From positions 1-60,067 of the forward strand of contig DATHDS010000004.1 of NCBI GenBank assembly GCA_035318925.1: a DNA stretch of 60,067 bases, given 5' to 3'. Positions 24,752 to 33,013 of this stretch are shown piece after piece; the first letter of the stretch is position 1; the number at the start of each line of letters is the position of its first letter. A program made the translations under genes and the position numbers. The notes under the pieces were generated by a model that worked only from the letters and a program-made list of their open reading frames with translations, ran no database searches and had not been told where the DNA came from. The DNA comes from VAXT01 sp035318925. Lineage in GTDB: Bacteria > Actinomycetota > Thermoleophilia > Gaiellales > Gaiellaceae.

Positions 24752-25440
24752 GTCGGATGGTCGTCGTCACCGGTGGCGCGAAGGGCATCGGGAAGGCGGT
24801 CGCCGACCGGTTCGCGGCCGCGGGCGAGCGCGTGGAAGCCGTCGGCCATGACGAGCTCGACGTCACCGACGAGGGGCAGGTAACGGCGTTCTTCGAGCGC
24901 CTCGGCCGCGTCGACGTGCTCGTCAACAACGCGGGCATTGCGTCCGGCGCGCCGCTCGCCCGCACGACCCTCGACGACTGGAACGTGCACCTCGACGTGA
25001 ACGCGACCGGCGCCTTCCTCTGCACGCGCGCCGTCGTCGGCGGCATGATCGAGCGCGGAGATGGCCGCATCGTCACCGTTGCCTCGACCGCCGGGCTCGC
25101 CGGCGCCCGCTACACGGCCGCGTACGCCGCGTCCAAACACGCTGCGGTCGGGCTCATGCGGGCGACCGCCGCCGAGGTTGCGGGAACGGGCGTCACCGCG
25201 AATGCCGTCTGCCCCGCGTGGGTGCGAACCGACATGACCCGCCGCACGGTCGAGCACATCGTCGCGAACACTTCTCGCACGGCCGATGAGGCCAAAGCCG
25301 AGCTCGAGGCGATGACGCCGCTCGGCCGGCTGCTCGAGCCGGACGAGGTGGCGGCCGCGGTCGTCTTCCTCGCCTCGCCGGAGGCGGCGGCGATCAACGG
25401 GCAGGCGCTTGTTCTCGACGGCGGAGGCATCCAGAGGTGA
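24748..25440 (+). CDS. short-chain dehydrogenase (probable 3-hydroxyacyl-CoA dehydrogenase)
   Basis: A 230-residue classical SDR: TGGAKGIG at 8-15 binds NAD(P), NNAG is at about 60-63, and the catalytic S113, Y126 and K130 keep the usual spacing (YAASK). The C-terminal PEAAAINGQALVLDGG is the normal family ending. In this operon it most likely oxidises a hydroxyl on an alicyclic acyl-CoA made from anthraniloyl-CoA, serving the beta-oxidation arm. The exact step is not fixed by sequence. GTGA overlaps on both sides. Confidence 0.88.
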   Translation: MSRMVVVTGGAKGIGKAVADRFAAAGERVEAVGHDELDVTDEGQVTAFFERLGRVDVLVNNAGIASGAPLARTTLDDWNVHLDVNATGAFLCTRAVVGGMIERGDGRIVTVASTAGLAGARYTAAYAASKHAAVGLMRATAAEVAGTGVTANAVCPAWVRTDMTRRTVEHIVANTSRTADEAKAELEAMTPLGRLLEPDEVAAAVVFLASPEAAAINGQALVLDGGGIQR

Positions 25441-26264
25441 GCCCTTTCCGCGGCTCCGCGGCATTCACGGAGAGCTGGCAGAACTTCGACTTCGCGCTCG
25501 AGGACGGCGTGGCGACCGTCACGTTCTCGCGGCCGGACAAGCTGAACGCGCTGACCTTCGACGTGTACGCCGACCTGCGCGACCTGCTCGGGGAGCTGCC
25601 GCACCGTGGCGATGCGCGCGTCCTCGTGCTCACGGGAGCGGGACGGGGCTTCTGCTCGGGCGGCGACGTCGAGGAGATCATCGGCGAGCTCCAGAAGATG
25701 AGCGCCGGCGAGCTCCTCGAGTTCACGCGGATGAGCGGGGCCGTCGTGAAGGCGATGCGCGACTCGCCCCTTCCGATCATCGCGGCCGTCAACGGCGTCG
25801 CGGCAGGTGCGGGCGCGGTGCTCGCATTGGCTTCGGACTTTCGGTTGCTCACCCACACCGCGAAGCTCTCGTTCCTCTTCACGCGCGTCGGTCTGGCCGG
25901 CGCAGACATGGGCGCGGCGTACCTCCTGCCGAGGCTGATCGGCCTCGGCCGGGCAACCGAGCTGCTCGTGCTCGGAGAGGAGGTGAGCGCCGACAGAGCA
26001 TTCGAGCTCGGGCTGGCGACGCGCGTCGTCGACGACGTTTCGCTGCCGACCGCTGCGAATCACCTGGCCCGGCGGCTCGCCGATGGCCCGGCGCTCGCCC
26101 ACGCGACGACGAAGATCCTGCTCAGCCGGGAGATCGACATGGGCCTCTCGGACGCGATCGAGATGGAGGCTCTCGCGCAGGCTCTGCTCATGAAGAGCGA
26201 CGACTTCGCCGAGTTCTATGCGGCGTGGTCGGAGGGGAGGGACCCCGCGTGGCGCGGCCGGTGA
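25437..26264 (+). CDS. enoyl-CoA hydratase/isomerase family protein
   Basis: A 275-residue crotonase-fold protein. The oxyanion-hole segments are VLTGAGRGFCSGGDVEEI and AAVNGVAAGAGAVLALASD. The catalytic region TRVGLAGADMGAAYLLPRLIG has aspartate/glycine where many hydratases have glutamate, which leaves room for hydratase, isomerase or ring-hydrolase chemistry. In an anthraniloyl-CoA pathway it could hydrate or hydrolyse the alicyclic ring. It follows the SDR with a GTGA overlap and is followed by the RidA gene with another. Confidence 0.88.
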   Translation: MSPFRGSAAFTESWQNFDFALEDGVATVTFSRPDKLNALTFDVYADLRDLLGELPHRGDARVLVLTGAGRGFCSGGDVEEIIGELQKMSAGELLEFTRMSGAVVKAMRDSPLPIIAAVNGVAAGAGAVLALASDFRLLTHTAKLSFLFTRVGLAGADMGAAYLLPRLIGLGRATELLVLGEEVSADRAFELGLATRVVDDVSLPTAANHLARRLADGPALAHATTKILLSREIDMGLSDAIEMEALAQALLMKSDDFAEFYAAWSEGRDPAWRGR

Positions 26265-26626
26265 TCGTAAACCCGCCAGAGCTGCCCGAGCCGGTCGGCT
26301 TCGCGCACGCCGTCGTTGCGGGTGGCGCGGTGTACCTCGGGGGCCAGACCGGCGAGGGTGCCTCGCTCGTCGAGCAGTTCGACTCGGCCGCCGGAAAGCT
26401 CGTCACGGCGCTCCGTGCAGCCGGAGGCGAGCCGGACCGGCTCGTCTCGCTCGTCGTCTACACGACGGACATCGAGGAGTACCGCGCGTCGACGCGCGAG
26501 CTGGGCGAGGTCTGGCGCCGGCACTTCGGGCGGCGCTACCCGGCCATGGCGCTGATCGGCGTCTCGGCCCTCCTCGAGCCCGAAGCGCGTGTCGAGCTGA
26601 TGGGCGTCGCCGTCCTCGATGGCTGA
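26261..26626 (+). CDS. RidA/YjgF-family enamine-imine deaminase-like protein
   Basis: A 121-residue RidA-fold protein: the VYLGGQTGEG strand, LAGGEPDRLVSLVVYTTDIEEY and a C-terminal YPAMALIGVSALLEPEARVELMGVAVL strand region, described here by its ends. An arginine in the position used by RidA to hold carboxylates (ALLEPEARVE) is present. The family hydrolyses enamines and imines to release ammonia. The product of anthraniloyl-CoA oxygenation/reduction is an enamine, so a RidA in this operon has an obvious possible substrate. Start GTG 26261 keeps the 4-nt overlap pattern; an upstream GTG at 26249 is also in frame. Confidence 0.85.
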   Translation: MIVNPPELPEPVGFAHAVVAGGAVYLGGQTGEGASLVEQFDSAAGKLVTALRAAGGEPDRLVSLVVYTTDIEEYRASTRELGEVWRRHFGRRYPAMALIGVSALLEPEARVELMGVAVLDG

Positions 26627-27707
26627 CGTCCTCGAACGCGCCCGCCGCCTCGGGCACGAGGTGTTCGCTCCGCTTGCCGCTCGTGGAGAGCCGGGACGGC
26701 TGAACCGCCCGCTCGTGCGGGCCCTCGGCGAGCACGGCCTGCTCGAGCTGGTCTTCGCCGGCTCTGCGGTCGAGCTCTGCGAGCTCCGCGAGGGGCTCGC
26801 GCACGGCTGCACCGAGGCCGAGACGGCGCTTGCGCTGCAGGGCCTCGGCGGCTACCCGATCCTGAGCAGCGGGCAACCGGCGCTGCGCGACGACTGGATC
26901 CCGCGACTCGCGCGCGGCGAGGCTGTCGCCGCCTTCGCGCTCAGCGAGCCCGAGGCGGGCTCGGATGCGGCGAACCTGACGCTGCGCGCGAAGCGCGAGC
27001 GGGGCGGCTTCCGCCTGACCGGCACGAAGACCTGGATCTCGAACGCGCCCGAAGCCGACGTCTACAGCGTCTTCGCCCGGACCTCGGCAGGCGGCGCGAA
27101 AGGAATCACGGCGTTCGCGGTGCCGCGCGAGAGCGAGGGGCTCTCGGGCCGGCACCTCGACCTGCTCTCGCCGCATCCGATCGGCCGCCTCGACTTCGAC
27201 GGCGTCCCCGTCAAGCCCGAGCAGGTGCTCGGCGAGGTCGAGGGCGGCTTCTCCGTCGCGATGGACACGCTGGACCTCTTCCGGCCGAGCGTCGGCGCCT
27301 TCGCAGTCGGCATGGCGCAGGCGGCGCTCGACGCCGCGGTCGCCCACACGCGCGAGCGCCGGGCTTTCGGCAAGCCGCTGTCGCACTTCCAGGCCGTCTC
27401 GCACCAGCTCGCCGGCGTGGCGACGGAGATCGAGGCCGCGCGGCTGCTCGTCCGCGCCGCCGCCGACCGGTACGACGCAGGCATCCGCCCGGTTCGCAAG
27501 GCCTCGGCCATGGCCAAGCTCTTCGCCACCGAGACGGCCCAGCGAGCAGTCGACGTCGCGATCCAGGTGCACGGCGCCCGCGCGCTCGAGAAGGGCCACC
27601 TGCTCGAGCACCTCTATCGTGAGGTGCGCGCGCCGCGCATCTATGAAGGCGCGTCGGAGGTGCAGCGCGAGATCATCGCCCGCGAGCTGTTCAAGGAGGG
27701 GCAGTGA
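26619..27707 (+). CDS. acyl-CoA dehydrogenase
   Basis: A 362-residue flavoprotein of the acyl-CoA dehydrogenase family. AFALSEPEAGSDAANL and GTKTWISNAPEAD are the FAD/substrate motifs, and ERRAFGKPLSHFQAV and QVHGARALEKGHLLEHLYRE are typical C-domain segments. The catalytic glutamate is in YEGASEVQREIIARELF. It is slightly shorter than average (380-400) at the N-terminus. It probably oxidises an alicyclic or dicarboxylic acyl-CoA intermediate. Its ATG lies 8 nt inside the RidA gene, the longest overlap in the operon. Confidence 0.9.
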   Translation: MADVLERARRLGHEVFAPLAARGEPGRLNRPLVRALGEHGLLELVFAGSAVELCELREGLAHGCTEAETALALQGLGGYPILSSGQPALRDDWIPRLARGEAVAAFALSEPEAGSDAANLTLRAKRERGGFRLTGTKTWISNAPEADVYSVFARTSAGGAKGITAFAVPRESEGLSGRHLDLLSPHPIGRLDFDGVPVKPEQVLGEVEGGFSVAMDTLDLFRPSVGAFAVGMAQAALDAAVAHTRERRAFGKPLSHFQAVSHQLAGVATEIEAARLLVRAAADRYDAGIRPVRKASAMAKLFATETAQRAVDVAIQVHGARALEKGHLLEHLYREVRAPRIYEGASEVQREIIARELFKEGQ

Positions 27708-28489
27708 GCCAGGACAAATCGCTGTCGTACACGTCGTACCTGGCACTGGAGGAGATCCTCGGCGCGCAGCGGCCGAAATCGGACGAGCACGACGAGATCC
27801 TCTTCATCGTCGTCCACCAGGTGTACGAGCTCTGGTTCAAGCAACTGATCCACGAGCTCCGCTACCTCCAGCGGACGCTCGAAGACGGGAACGAGGCGCG
27901 CGCGTTCGCCACCTTCAAGCGCCTCCTGACGATCCTCAAGCTCATCGTGGCGCAGCTCGACGTGATCGAGACGATGACGCCCGTCCAATTCCTTTCCTTC
28001 CGGGAGCGGCTCGAGTCCTCGTCCGGCTTCCAGTCCGGCCAGTTCCGCGAGCTCGAGGCGATCCTCGGCCGCCGGGACCGCGGCGTCCTGACCGCCTACC
28101 ACGAGGGCAGCGTCGACTACGAGCAGGTCGAGGCGGCGCTGGCGCGGCCGTCCGTCTACGACTCGTTCCTTCGCTACCTGTCCGGCAAGGGCTACGAGAT
28201 CCCTGTGGAGGCCCTCGAGCGGGACGTCACGCAGCCCGCGCAGGAATCGGAGGGCGTCCAGGCCGCCCTGCTGCGGGCCTACCGCGACGACAGCGAGCCT
28301 GCGCAGGTGGCCGAGCGTCTCGTCGACTTCGACGAGGGCTTCATGGAGTGGCGCTACCACCACGTGAAGATGGTCGAGCGGACGATCGGCTCGCGGATGG
28401 GCACCGGCGGCTACGGCGCGGAGTACCTCCGCTCGACGCTCCACAAGCCGTTCTTCCCCGATCTCTGGGCGATCCGCGGCGAGCTTTGA
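27704..28489 (+). CDS. kynA: tryptophan 2,3-dioxygenase
   Basis: A 261-residue heme dioxygenase that opens the indole ring of L-tryptophan to N-formylkynurenine. It shows LSYTSYLALEEILGAQ, HDEILFIVVHQVYELWFKQL (the distal histidine and substrate-binding YELWFKQ), SSSGFQSGQFRELE and the proximal heme histidine in WRYHHVKMVERTIGSRMGTGG, given here by segments. Length matches bacterial TDO. GTG start overlaps the dehydrogenase stop, and the stop overlaps the kynureninase TTG. Its place at the far end of the anthraniloyl-CoA genes ties tryptophan breakdown to that pathway. Confidence 0.95.
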   Translation: MSQDKSLSYTSYLALEEILGAQRPKSDEHDEILFIVVHQVYELWFKQLIHELRYLQRTLEDGNEARAFATFKRLLTILKLIVAQLDVIETMTPVQFLSFRERLESSSGFQSGQFRELEAILGRRDRGVLTAYHEGSVDYEQVEAALARPSVYDSFLRYLSGKGYEIPVEALERDVTQPAQESEGVQAALLRAYRDDSEPAQVAERLVDFDEGFMEWRYHHVKMVERTIGSRMGTGGYGAEYLRSTLHKPFFPDLWAIRGEL

Positions 28490-29637
28490 TCGAGGGGCTC
28501 GCGGAGCACTACTCGGCCTTTCGCGTCTCCGAGCGGCTGTTCCTGACGGGGCACTCGCACCAGGCGTGGCCGGATGTGGCCCGCGAGGGACAGCTGGAGG
28601 CGTGGCAGGACGCGGCCGCGCACGCCGACCTCAAGTGGGAGCGCGCGTTCGCGAAGGCGGAGCGGGTGCGCGAAGGAGTCCGCCGGCTGCTCGGCGACCC
28701 GGGCGCGCCGGTCGCGCTCGCGCCGAACACGCACGAGCTCGTGCTCCGGTTCCTGTCGGCGCTGCCACTGAGGGCGCGGCCGAAGCTCGTCACGACGGAC
28801 GGCGAGTTCCACACGCTGCGACGCCAGCTCGGCCGGCTGGCCGAGGAGGAGCTCGCGGTCGCCCGGCTCCCCGCCCGGCCGGTGGAGACGCTCGCGGAGC
28901 GGCTCGCGGCCGAAGCCGGGGACGCGAGCGCCGTGCTCGTCTCGGCCGTCCTCTTCGAAGACTCGCGCATCGTGCCCGAGTTGCCTGCGCTGGCGGCGGC
29001 GTGCTCGGAAGCGGGCGCCGAGCTCCTGGTCGACGCATACCACGCCCTCGGCTGCCTCCCGTTCACGGGTGCAGGCCTCGAGCGGGCGTGGATCGTCGGC
29101 GGCGGCTACAAGTACCTGCAGCTCGGCGAGGGAAACTGCTTCCTGCGGCTTCCGCCGCACGCGGACGAGCTGCGCCCTGCGATCACGGGTTGGTACGCGG
29201 AGTTCGCCGATCTCCACGCCGACCACGACGCCGGCGCCACGCAGTACCCGATGGGGAGCATGCGCTTTGCCGGCTCGACCTACGACCCGACGAGCCACTA
29301 CCGCGCCGCTCGCGTCTTCGACTTCTTCGACGAGCAGGGTCTGACCCCCGAACGTCTGCGCCAGAGCTACCTCCACCAGACGACGCTGCTCGCCGAGCGT
29401 TTTGACGAGCTCGGCGTCTCGGATGTCACGCGCGACCGCGACACGCCGCTCGAGGCGTTCGGCGGCTTCCTCGCCCTCGATTCGGAGCGCGCAGAGGAGC
29501 TGAGCCGCGGGTTGCTCGATGCGGGCGTCGTCACGGACAGCCGCGGCCGCTACCTCCGTTTCGGCCCGGCGCCGTACCACTCCGACGAGCAGCTCGAAAC
29601 CGCCATCGAAGAGCTCGGGCGCGTCGCGCGCGGCTAG
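28486..29637 (+). CDS. kynU: kynureninase
   Basis: A 383-residue fold-type I PLP enzyme that splits kynurenine into anthranilate and alanine. Visible are LTGHSHQAWPDV near the N-terminus, the cofactor aspartate in LLVDAYHALG (about 183) and the PLP lysine in GGGYKYLQLGEGN (about 209). The TTG start overlaps the tryptophan dioxygenase stop (TTGA). The stop TAG is shared in antisense with the stop of the convergent transporter gene (CTAG, 29634-29637). It is a little shorter than the typical 400-420 residues. Confidence 0.93.
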   Translation: MIEGLAEHYSAFRVSERLFLTGHSHQAWPDVAREGQLEAWQDAAAHADLKWERAFAKAERVREGVRRLLGDPGAPVALAPNTHELVLRFLSALPLRARPKLVTTDGEFHTLRRQLGRLAEEELAVARLPARPVETLAERLAAEAGDASAVLVSAVLFEDSRIVPELPALAAACSEAGAELLVDAYHALGCLPFTGAGLERAWIVGGGYKYLQLGEGNCFLRLPPHADELRPAITGWYAEFADLHADHDAGATQYPMGSMRFAGSTYDPTSHYRAARVFDFFDEQGLTPERLRQSYLHQTTLLAERFDELGVSDVTRDRDTPLEAFGGFLALDSERAEELSRGLLDAGVVTDSRGRYLRFGPAPYHSDEQLETAIEELGRVARG

Positions 29638-30566
29638 GCCGCGCTGTCGGCGACGGCAGGCGTGACTCGCCGCGTAGCGACGAGCGCCGGGGCTCGGACC
29701 GGAAGTAGTAGGACGACGAGGCTCGTGAGGACGACGCCGGCGATCTGCGAGCTCGTCAGCGTTGCGTCGAAGGCCAGATAGCCCACTGCGATCGCGACGA
29801 CGGGGAAAGTGAGCTCCGCGACCGACGCGACCGACGCCGTCGTGCGCCGCAGCCCGTAGTAGTAGAGCAGGAGGGCGACGAGGCCGGTGACGAACGCGAG
29901 CACGGCGATGAAGCCCTCGTCGTGCCACGAGGCCGTGGCGGGAGCACCGAGAACCAGCACCGCCGCGAGCGATGCGGGAAGCCCGAACGCGAAACGCACG
30001 GCCGTGACGTGCTCGAAGGGCAGCTCGCGGGAGAGGAAGCGCCCGAGGACCGTACCGAGTGCCCAGAGACCGGCCGCCGCGAGCGCGTAGAGGGCTGGCG
30101 TCCGTCCGTGCAGAGAGACGTCGAACGGGCTCGGGAATGCCATCAACCACGTCCCGGCGAGGCCGCCGAGCAGAAACAGGCCGAAGCGGGCGCGCGGGCG
30201 CTCGCCGAGGACCGCTCCCGCCAGCGAGACCGCGATCAGCGGCTGGACCTTTTGCAGAACGACCGGCGTCACGGGATCACCGTGCACGAACGCCTGCGTG
30301 AACAGGATCGTCGCGAGCGCCGACGATCCCGCGCCGACGACGACCGCCGCAGCCACGAAGCGCGGGCCGGCGTGCCAGAGGGCCGGTAGGGCGGCCGCGA
30401 CGACCGGAAGGAGGAGAAGGACGAGGATGGCGTGCTCGCCCAGGACGATCGTCGCCGCCTGAGTCGAGCGCGCGAGCGGCCGTCGGAGCAGCGCGTCGGT
30501 GCCCCACAATCCCGCCGCAACAGCGACGGCGGCGACTCCGACACTCGCGCTGCTCATCGATCGCAT
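29634..30566 (-). CDS. EamA/DMT-family membrane transporter
   Basis: About 310 residues with ten predicted membrane helices in two EamA repeats. The first repeat ends near VSLAGAVLGERPRARFGLFLLGG and the second near VVAIAVGYLAFDATLTSSQIAGVVLT, both typical repeat ends, given in parts here. DMT permeases often export amino acids or their metabolites. It converges with the tryptophan-degradation operon and overlaps its last codon, so a link to kynurenine or anthranilate transport is possible but not shown. The ATG at 30566 is used; frame sequence upstream of it is not protein-like. Confidence 0.88.
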   Translation of the reverse strand: MRSMSSASVGVAAVAVAAGLWGTDALLRRPLARSTQAATIVLGEHAILVLLLLPVVAAALPALWHAGPRFVAAAVVVGAGSSALATILFTQAFVHGDPVTPVVLQKVQPLIAVSLAGAVLGERPRARFGLFLLGGLAGTWLMAFPSPFDVSLHGRTPALYALAAAGLWALGTVLGRFLSRELPFEHVTAVRFAFGLPASLAAVLVLGAPATASWHDEGFIAVLAFVTGLVALLLYYYGLRRTTASVASVAELTFPVVAIAVGYLAFDATLTSSQIAGVVLTSLVVLLLPVRAPALVATRRVTPAVADSAA

Positions 30567-30640
30567 CACGCGACGATATCGGCGCCCACCCACCTGCAAC
30601 GGCGGGTGCGGCGATCGACATGGGCTAGGTTTTGGCCGCG

Positions 30641-31318
30641 ATGGCCACCCGAGATGCAACCTGTCACTGCGGGCAACTCCGTCTGGACGTTGCAGGCGAT
30701 CCGTTTTCCGTGTCCATCTGTAACTGTCTTGCCTGCCAACGCCGGACCGGAAGCGCCTTCGGGATGCAGGCGGGCTTCAAAGCGGAGCAAGTGCAGGTCG
30801 TCGGTCGCTTCAGCGACTACGCGCGGATCTCAGACGAGGCAGACAAGAAGGAGCACGTCTTCCATTTCTGCCCCGACTGCGGCTCACAGGTCTTCTACAC
30901 GGAACCGACGGAGCCGGACCTGATCGTCGTCTCGGTCGGCTCGTTCGCCGACCCGTCGTTTCCGCCGCCGACGGAGTCGGGCTACGACTTTCGCCGTCAT
31001 CCCTGGGTCGGACTGCCCGACTCGATCCGACGTTTCGCCCCCGAGCTCTGGGACCCGGTGCGACCTCTCTACGAGGCCGGCAGCTACGCGGAGGCGGCGG
31101 ACAGAGGCCGCGAGCTCATCGAGGCCCACCCCGACCAGGGGTACCTCTACTACAACGTGGCGTGCTGCGAGAGCCTCGCGGGCCGGACAGCCGACGCCAT
31201 CGAGCACCTACGCCACGCGATCGGTATTTGGGAGGGCTGTCGCGACATGGCGAACGCGGACTCTGATTTCGATCCGGTCCGGAGCGAGCCCGCTTTCGAG
31301 GAACTGGTCGGCGGCTAG
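30641..31318 (+). CDS. GFA/CENP-V-type zinc-domain protein fused to a TPR-like tail
   Basis: 225 residues. The first ~120 form a GFA-type (glutathione-dependent formaldehyde-activating-like) zinc fold: CHCG near residue 8, SICNCLACQRRTGS, and HFCPDCGSQVFY. The remainder (about 140-225), LYEAGSYAEAADRGREL then YYNVACCESLAGRTADAIEH, is a pair of TPR-like helical hairpins followed by the common AIGIWEGCRDMANADSDFDP tail. Fusion of the two parts in one protein is uncommon. The stand-alone TPR-type tail is widespread in actinobacterial mercury/redox-type proteins of unknown role. It sits 8 nt before the RES-domain gene. Confidence 0.8.
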   Translation: MATRDATCHCGQLRLDVAGDPFSVSICNCLACQRRTGSAFGMQAGFKAEQVQVVGRFSDYARISDEADKKEHVFHFCPDCGSQVFYTEPTEPDLIVVSVGSFADPSFPPPTESGYDFRRHPWVGLPDSIRRFAPELWDPVRPLYEAGSYAEAADRGRELIEAHPDQGYLYYNVACCESLAGRTADAIEHLRHAIGIWEGCRDMANADSDFDPVRSEPAFEELVGG

Positions 31319-31326
31319 GGCAGCCC

Positions 31327-31800
31327 TTGCGGCTCTGGCGGCTCACCCGGACGGGCCAGACGGCGCTCGACGGCGCGGCGACGTCGGAGCACGGCGGCCG
31401 CTACTCGCCGCCGGGCGCACCGGTGGTCAACTTCGCCTCGGAGGCAGGGCTCGCCGTGTTGGTCGCCCTCCGATACCTGCCGGGCGATCCAGCCGATGCG
31501 CCGGATGACTACGTGCTCGGTTGGACCGAGATCGATGCGATTCCCGAGCGCGTCCCCGACGCCGGCGGCGACGACGCGATCCGCGCCTGGGTGACCTGCT
31601 GGCTCGAGGAGCGCCGCAGCTTGCTGGCGGCAGTGCGCTCGCAGGTCCTACCGGAGGCGGACATCGTGTTGATGAACCCGCTCCATCCCGATGCCGCCCG
31701 GGTACCGCCGCTTGTCACGCGGCCGTTCAGCTTCGCCGAGTGCCTCCACACTCCGCCGATGCTGGCGCGCTACTCCGGTGAGAGCGACGCTCCGACGTAG
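31327..31800 (+). CDS. RES-domain protein (NAD-phosphorylase-toxin-like), orphan
   Basis: A 157-residue RES-domain protein. The opening LRLWRLTRTGQTALDGAATS, the GGRYSPPGAPVVNFASEAGLAVLV segment (split: GGRYSPPG and FASEAGLAVL) and a late FAECLHTPP supply the R, E and S residues that name the family. RES toxins such as MbcT degrade NAD and are normally paired with an Xre/MbcA-type antitoxin gene directly upstream. Here the upstream gene is the GFA-TPR fusion and no antitoxin-like ORF is seen. TTG start 8 nt after the preceding stop. It may be a domesticated enzyme or have an unlinked partner. Confidence 0.8.
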   Translation: MRLWRLTRTGQTALDGAATSEHGGRYSPPGAPVVNFASEAGLAVLVALRYLPGDPADAPDDYVLGWTEIDAIPERVPDAGGDDAIRAWVTCWLEERRSLLAAVRSQVLPEADIVLMNPLHPDAARVPPLVTRPFSFAECLHTPPMLARYSGESDAPT

Positions 31801-32195
31801 CCCGCGTCCGGCAACCCGAGGCTTACTCGCACGCGGTCTGACAGCACTTGGTACTGCTGGTAACGATGGTAACGCGGGTGTGCTGGATCGAACGTGTCCG
31901 GACGCGGGCGAACAGTCGGCTCGCCGATGACCTCGCCGCGCCTGAATTGGTCGCGGGTCAGATCGACTTCGATCCCTGAAGCGAGACGATTCCACATGTG
32001 CGCCTCGATGCGCTCACCGTCGAGAAACACGTCGGCCGCGAGCACCTCGCCGCCGAGAAAATCGTGGACGACCAGCGAGGTGATGTCGCACTGACCACGA
32101 CTCGGGTTCTCGGGCGTCCAACCGTCATCCTCCTCGGCCGTGTCAAGGCTCCAAGCTCCGCGTATTGCCTCTTCGAGCTGCGCAAGAGTGAGCAC
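31770..32195 (-). CDS. YunG-like protein
   Basis: A 141-residue protein resembling the Bacillus YunG family of unknown function. It shows LAQLEEAIRGAWSLDTA, SRGQCDITSLVVHDFLGGE with the conserved Q-C-x-x-T/S pattern and HMWNRL followed by EVDLTRDQF. The cysteine and histidine of these motifs suggest a papain-like catalytic pair, which is a hypothesis. The GTG at 32195 is the preferred start. Its 3' end overlaps the RES gene's 3' end by 31 nt in the convergent orientation. Confidence 0.75.
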   Translation of the reverse strand: MLTLAQLEEAIRGAWSLDTAEEDDGWTPENPSRGQCDITSLVVHDFLGGEVLAADVFLDGERIEAHMWNRLASGIEVDLTRDQFRRGEVIGEPTVRPRPDTFDPAHPRYHRYQQYQVLSDRVRVSLGLPDAGYVGASLSPE

Positions 32196-32281
32196 GGCGA
32201 GACAGTACCGTCGGCTGGCAGGCCCTTGCACAAACCCTCGGCAGGGATTTTCGAGCCCCGGAGCGGGGTATAACGGTCATC

Positions 32282-32746
32282 GTGAGAACGTTGCTCTTCG
32301 GGCTGCTCGCAGCGTCGGCGCTCCAAGTCCTGGCGGCGGCGAACGCGAAGGACTTCCATCCTGGCGATCTCCGCGTGTGTAATAAGACGCGCTGCGTCGC
32401 GATCGTCAACCGCGACGTGCTGCCGAAGGTCGGCTCCTTCTACTACAGCGGCGCCTGCCCGGCGCGCGTCCGACGACCGAAGCTCGGAGCGCCCTATTAC
32501 GAGCTGCGCTTTCGCAACGGCTACGCGACGGGCATCGTCGCCACCGGGCGACTCGATCGCTTTCTCAGTTACGGCGTCAACGCCGACCGATTCGCCCGCG
32601 ACATTTGGTACACGGTCCCCGGCAAGCTCTCGGCCGAGCTTCGTCGGCTGACTACCGACCTGCGCCCGCTCCGCGTCACCCGTGCAGCGCTCGCAAAGTC
32701 GGTCGGATCCAGTCGAGCCCAATGCACGTCGTCCGATTTGCGGTGA
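32282..32746 (+). CDS. secreted hypothetical protein, 154 aa
   Basis: GTG start and signal peptide (about residues 1-22: RTLLFGLLAASALQVLAAANA). The mature part has paired cysteines (CNKTRC and ACPAR) and a later GRLDRFLSYGVNADRF. I do not recognise a family. The composition and size fit a small exported protein of actinobacteria. It lies alone between YunG and a tRNA gene. Confidence 0.65.
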   Translation: MRTLLFGLLAASALQVLAAANAKDFHPGDLRVCNKTRCVAIVNRDVLPKVGSFYYSGACPARVRRPKLGAPYYELRFRNGYATGIVATGRLDRFLSYGVNADRFARDIWYTVPGKLSAELRRLTTDLRPLRVTRAALAKSVGSSRAQCTSSDLR

Positions 32747-32776
32747 TTTTCACCGAAATCGGCTCCGTACCGACGA

Positions 32777-32849
32777 TGGAGCGTACCGGGATCGAACCGG
32801 TGACCTCCGGCTTGCAAAGCCGGCGCTCTCCCAGCTGAGCTAACGCCCC
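32777..32849 (-). tRNA. tRNA-Ala (anticodon TGC)
   Basis: Read on the minus strand, the 73-nt gene begins GGGGCGTTAGCTCAGCTGGG, has the anticodon arm GCCGGCTTTGCAAGCCGG with TGC at the centre, and the T arm CCGGTTCGATCCCGG. It ends ACGCTCC plus discriminator A. The 7-bp acceptor stem has one G-U pair. The CCA end is not encoded. Confidence 0.95.
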
Positions 32850-33013
32850 GCATCCGCATGGTTGAGCCAGATACGACTCCTTGCGGATTTCCCGATCATG
32901 TTAGACCTTCCTGCGTTTGCCCGGTGATTTCCGCTTTTTTGGCCTGCAGTTGAAGGGGGGAAGCGCACAGCGATCGATTAGGGTTTGCGGCCTCACCGAG
33001 CGAGGGGGAAGAC

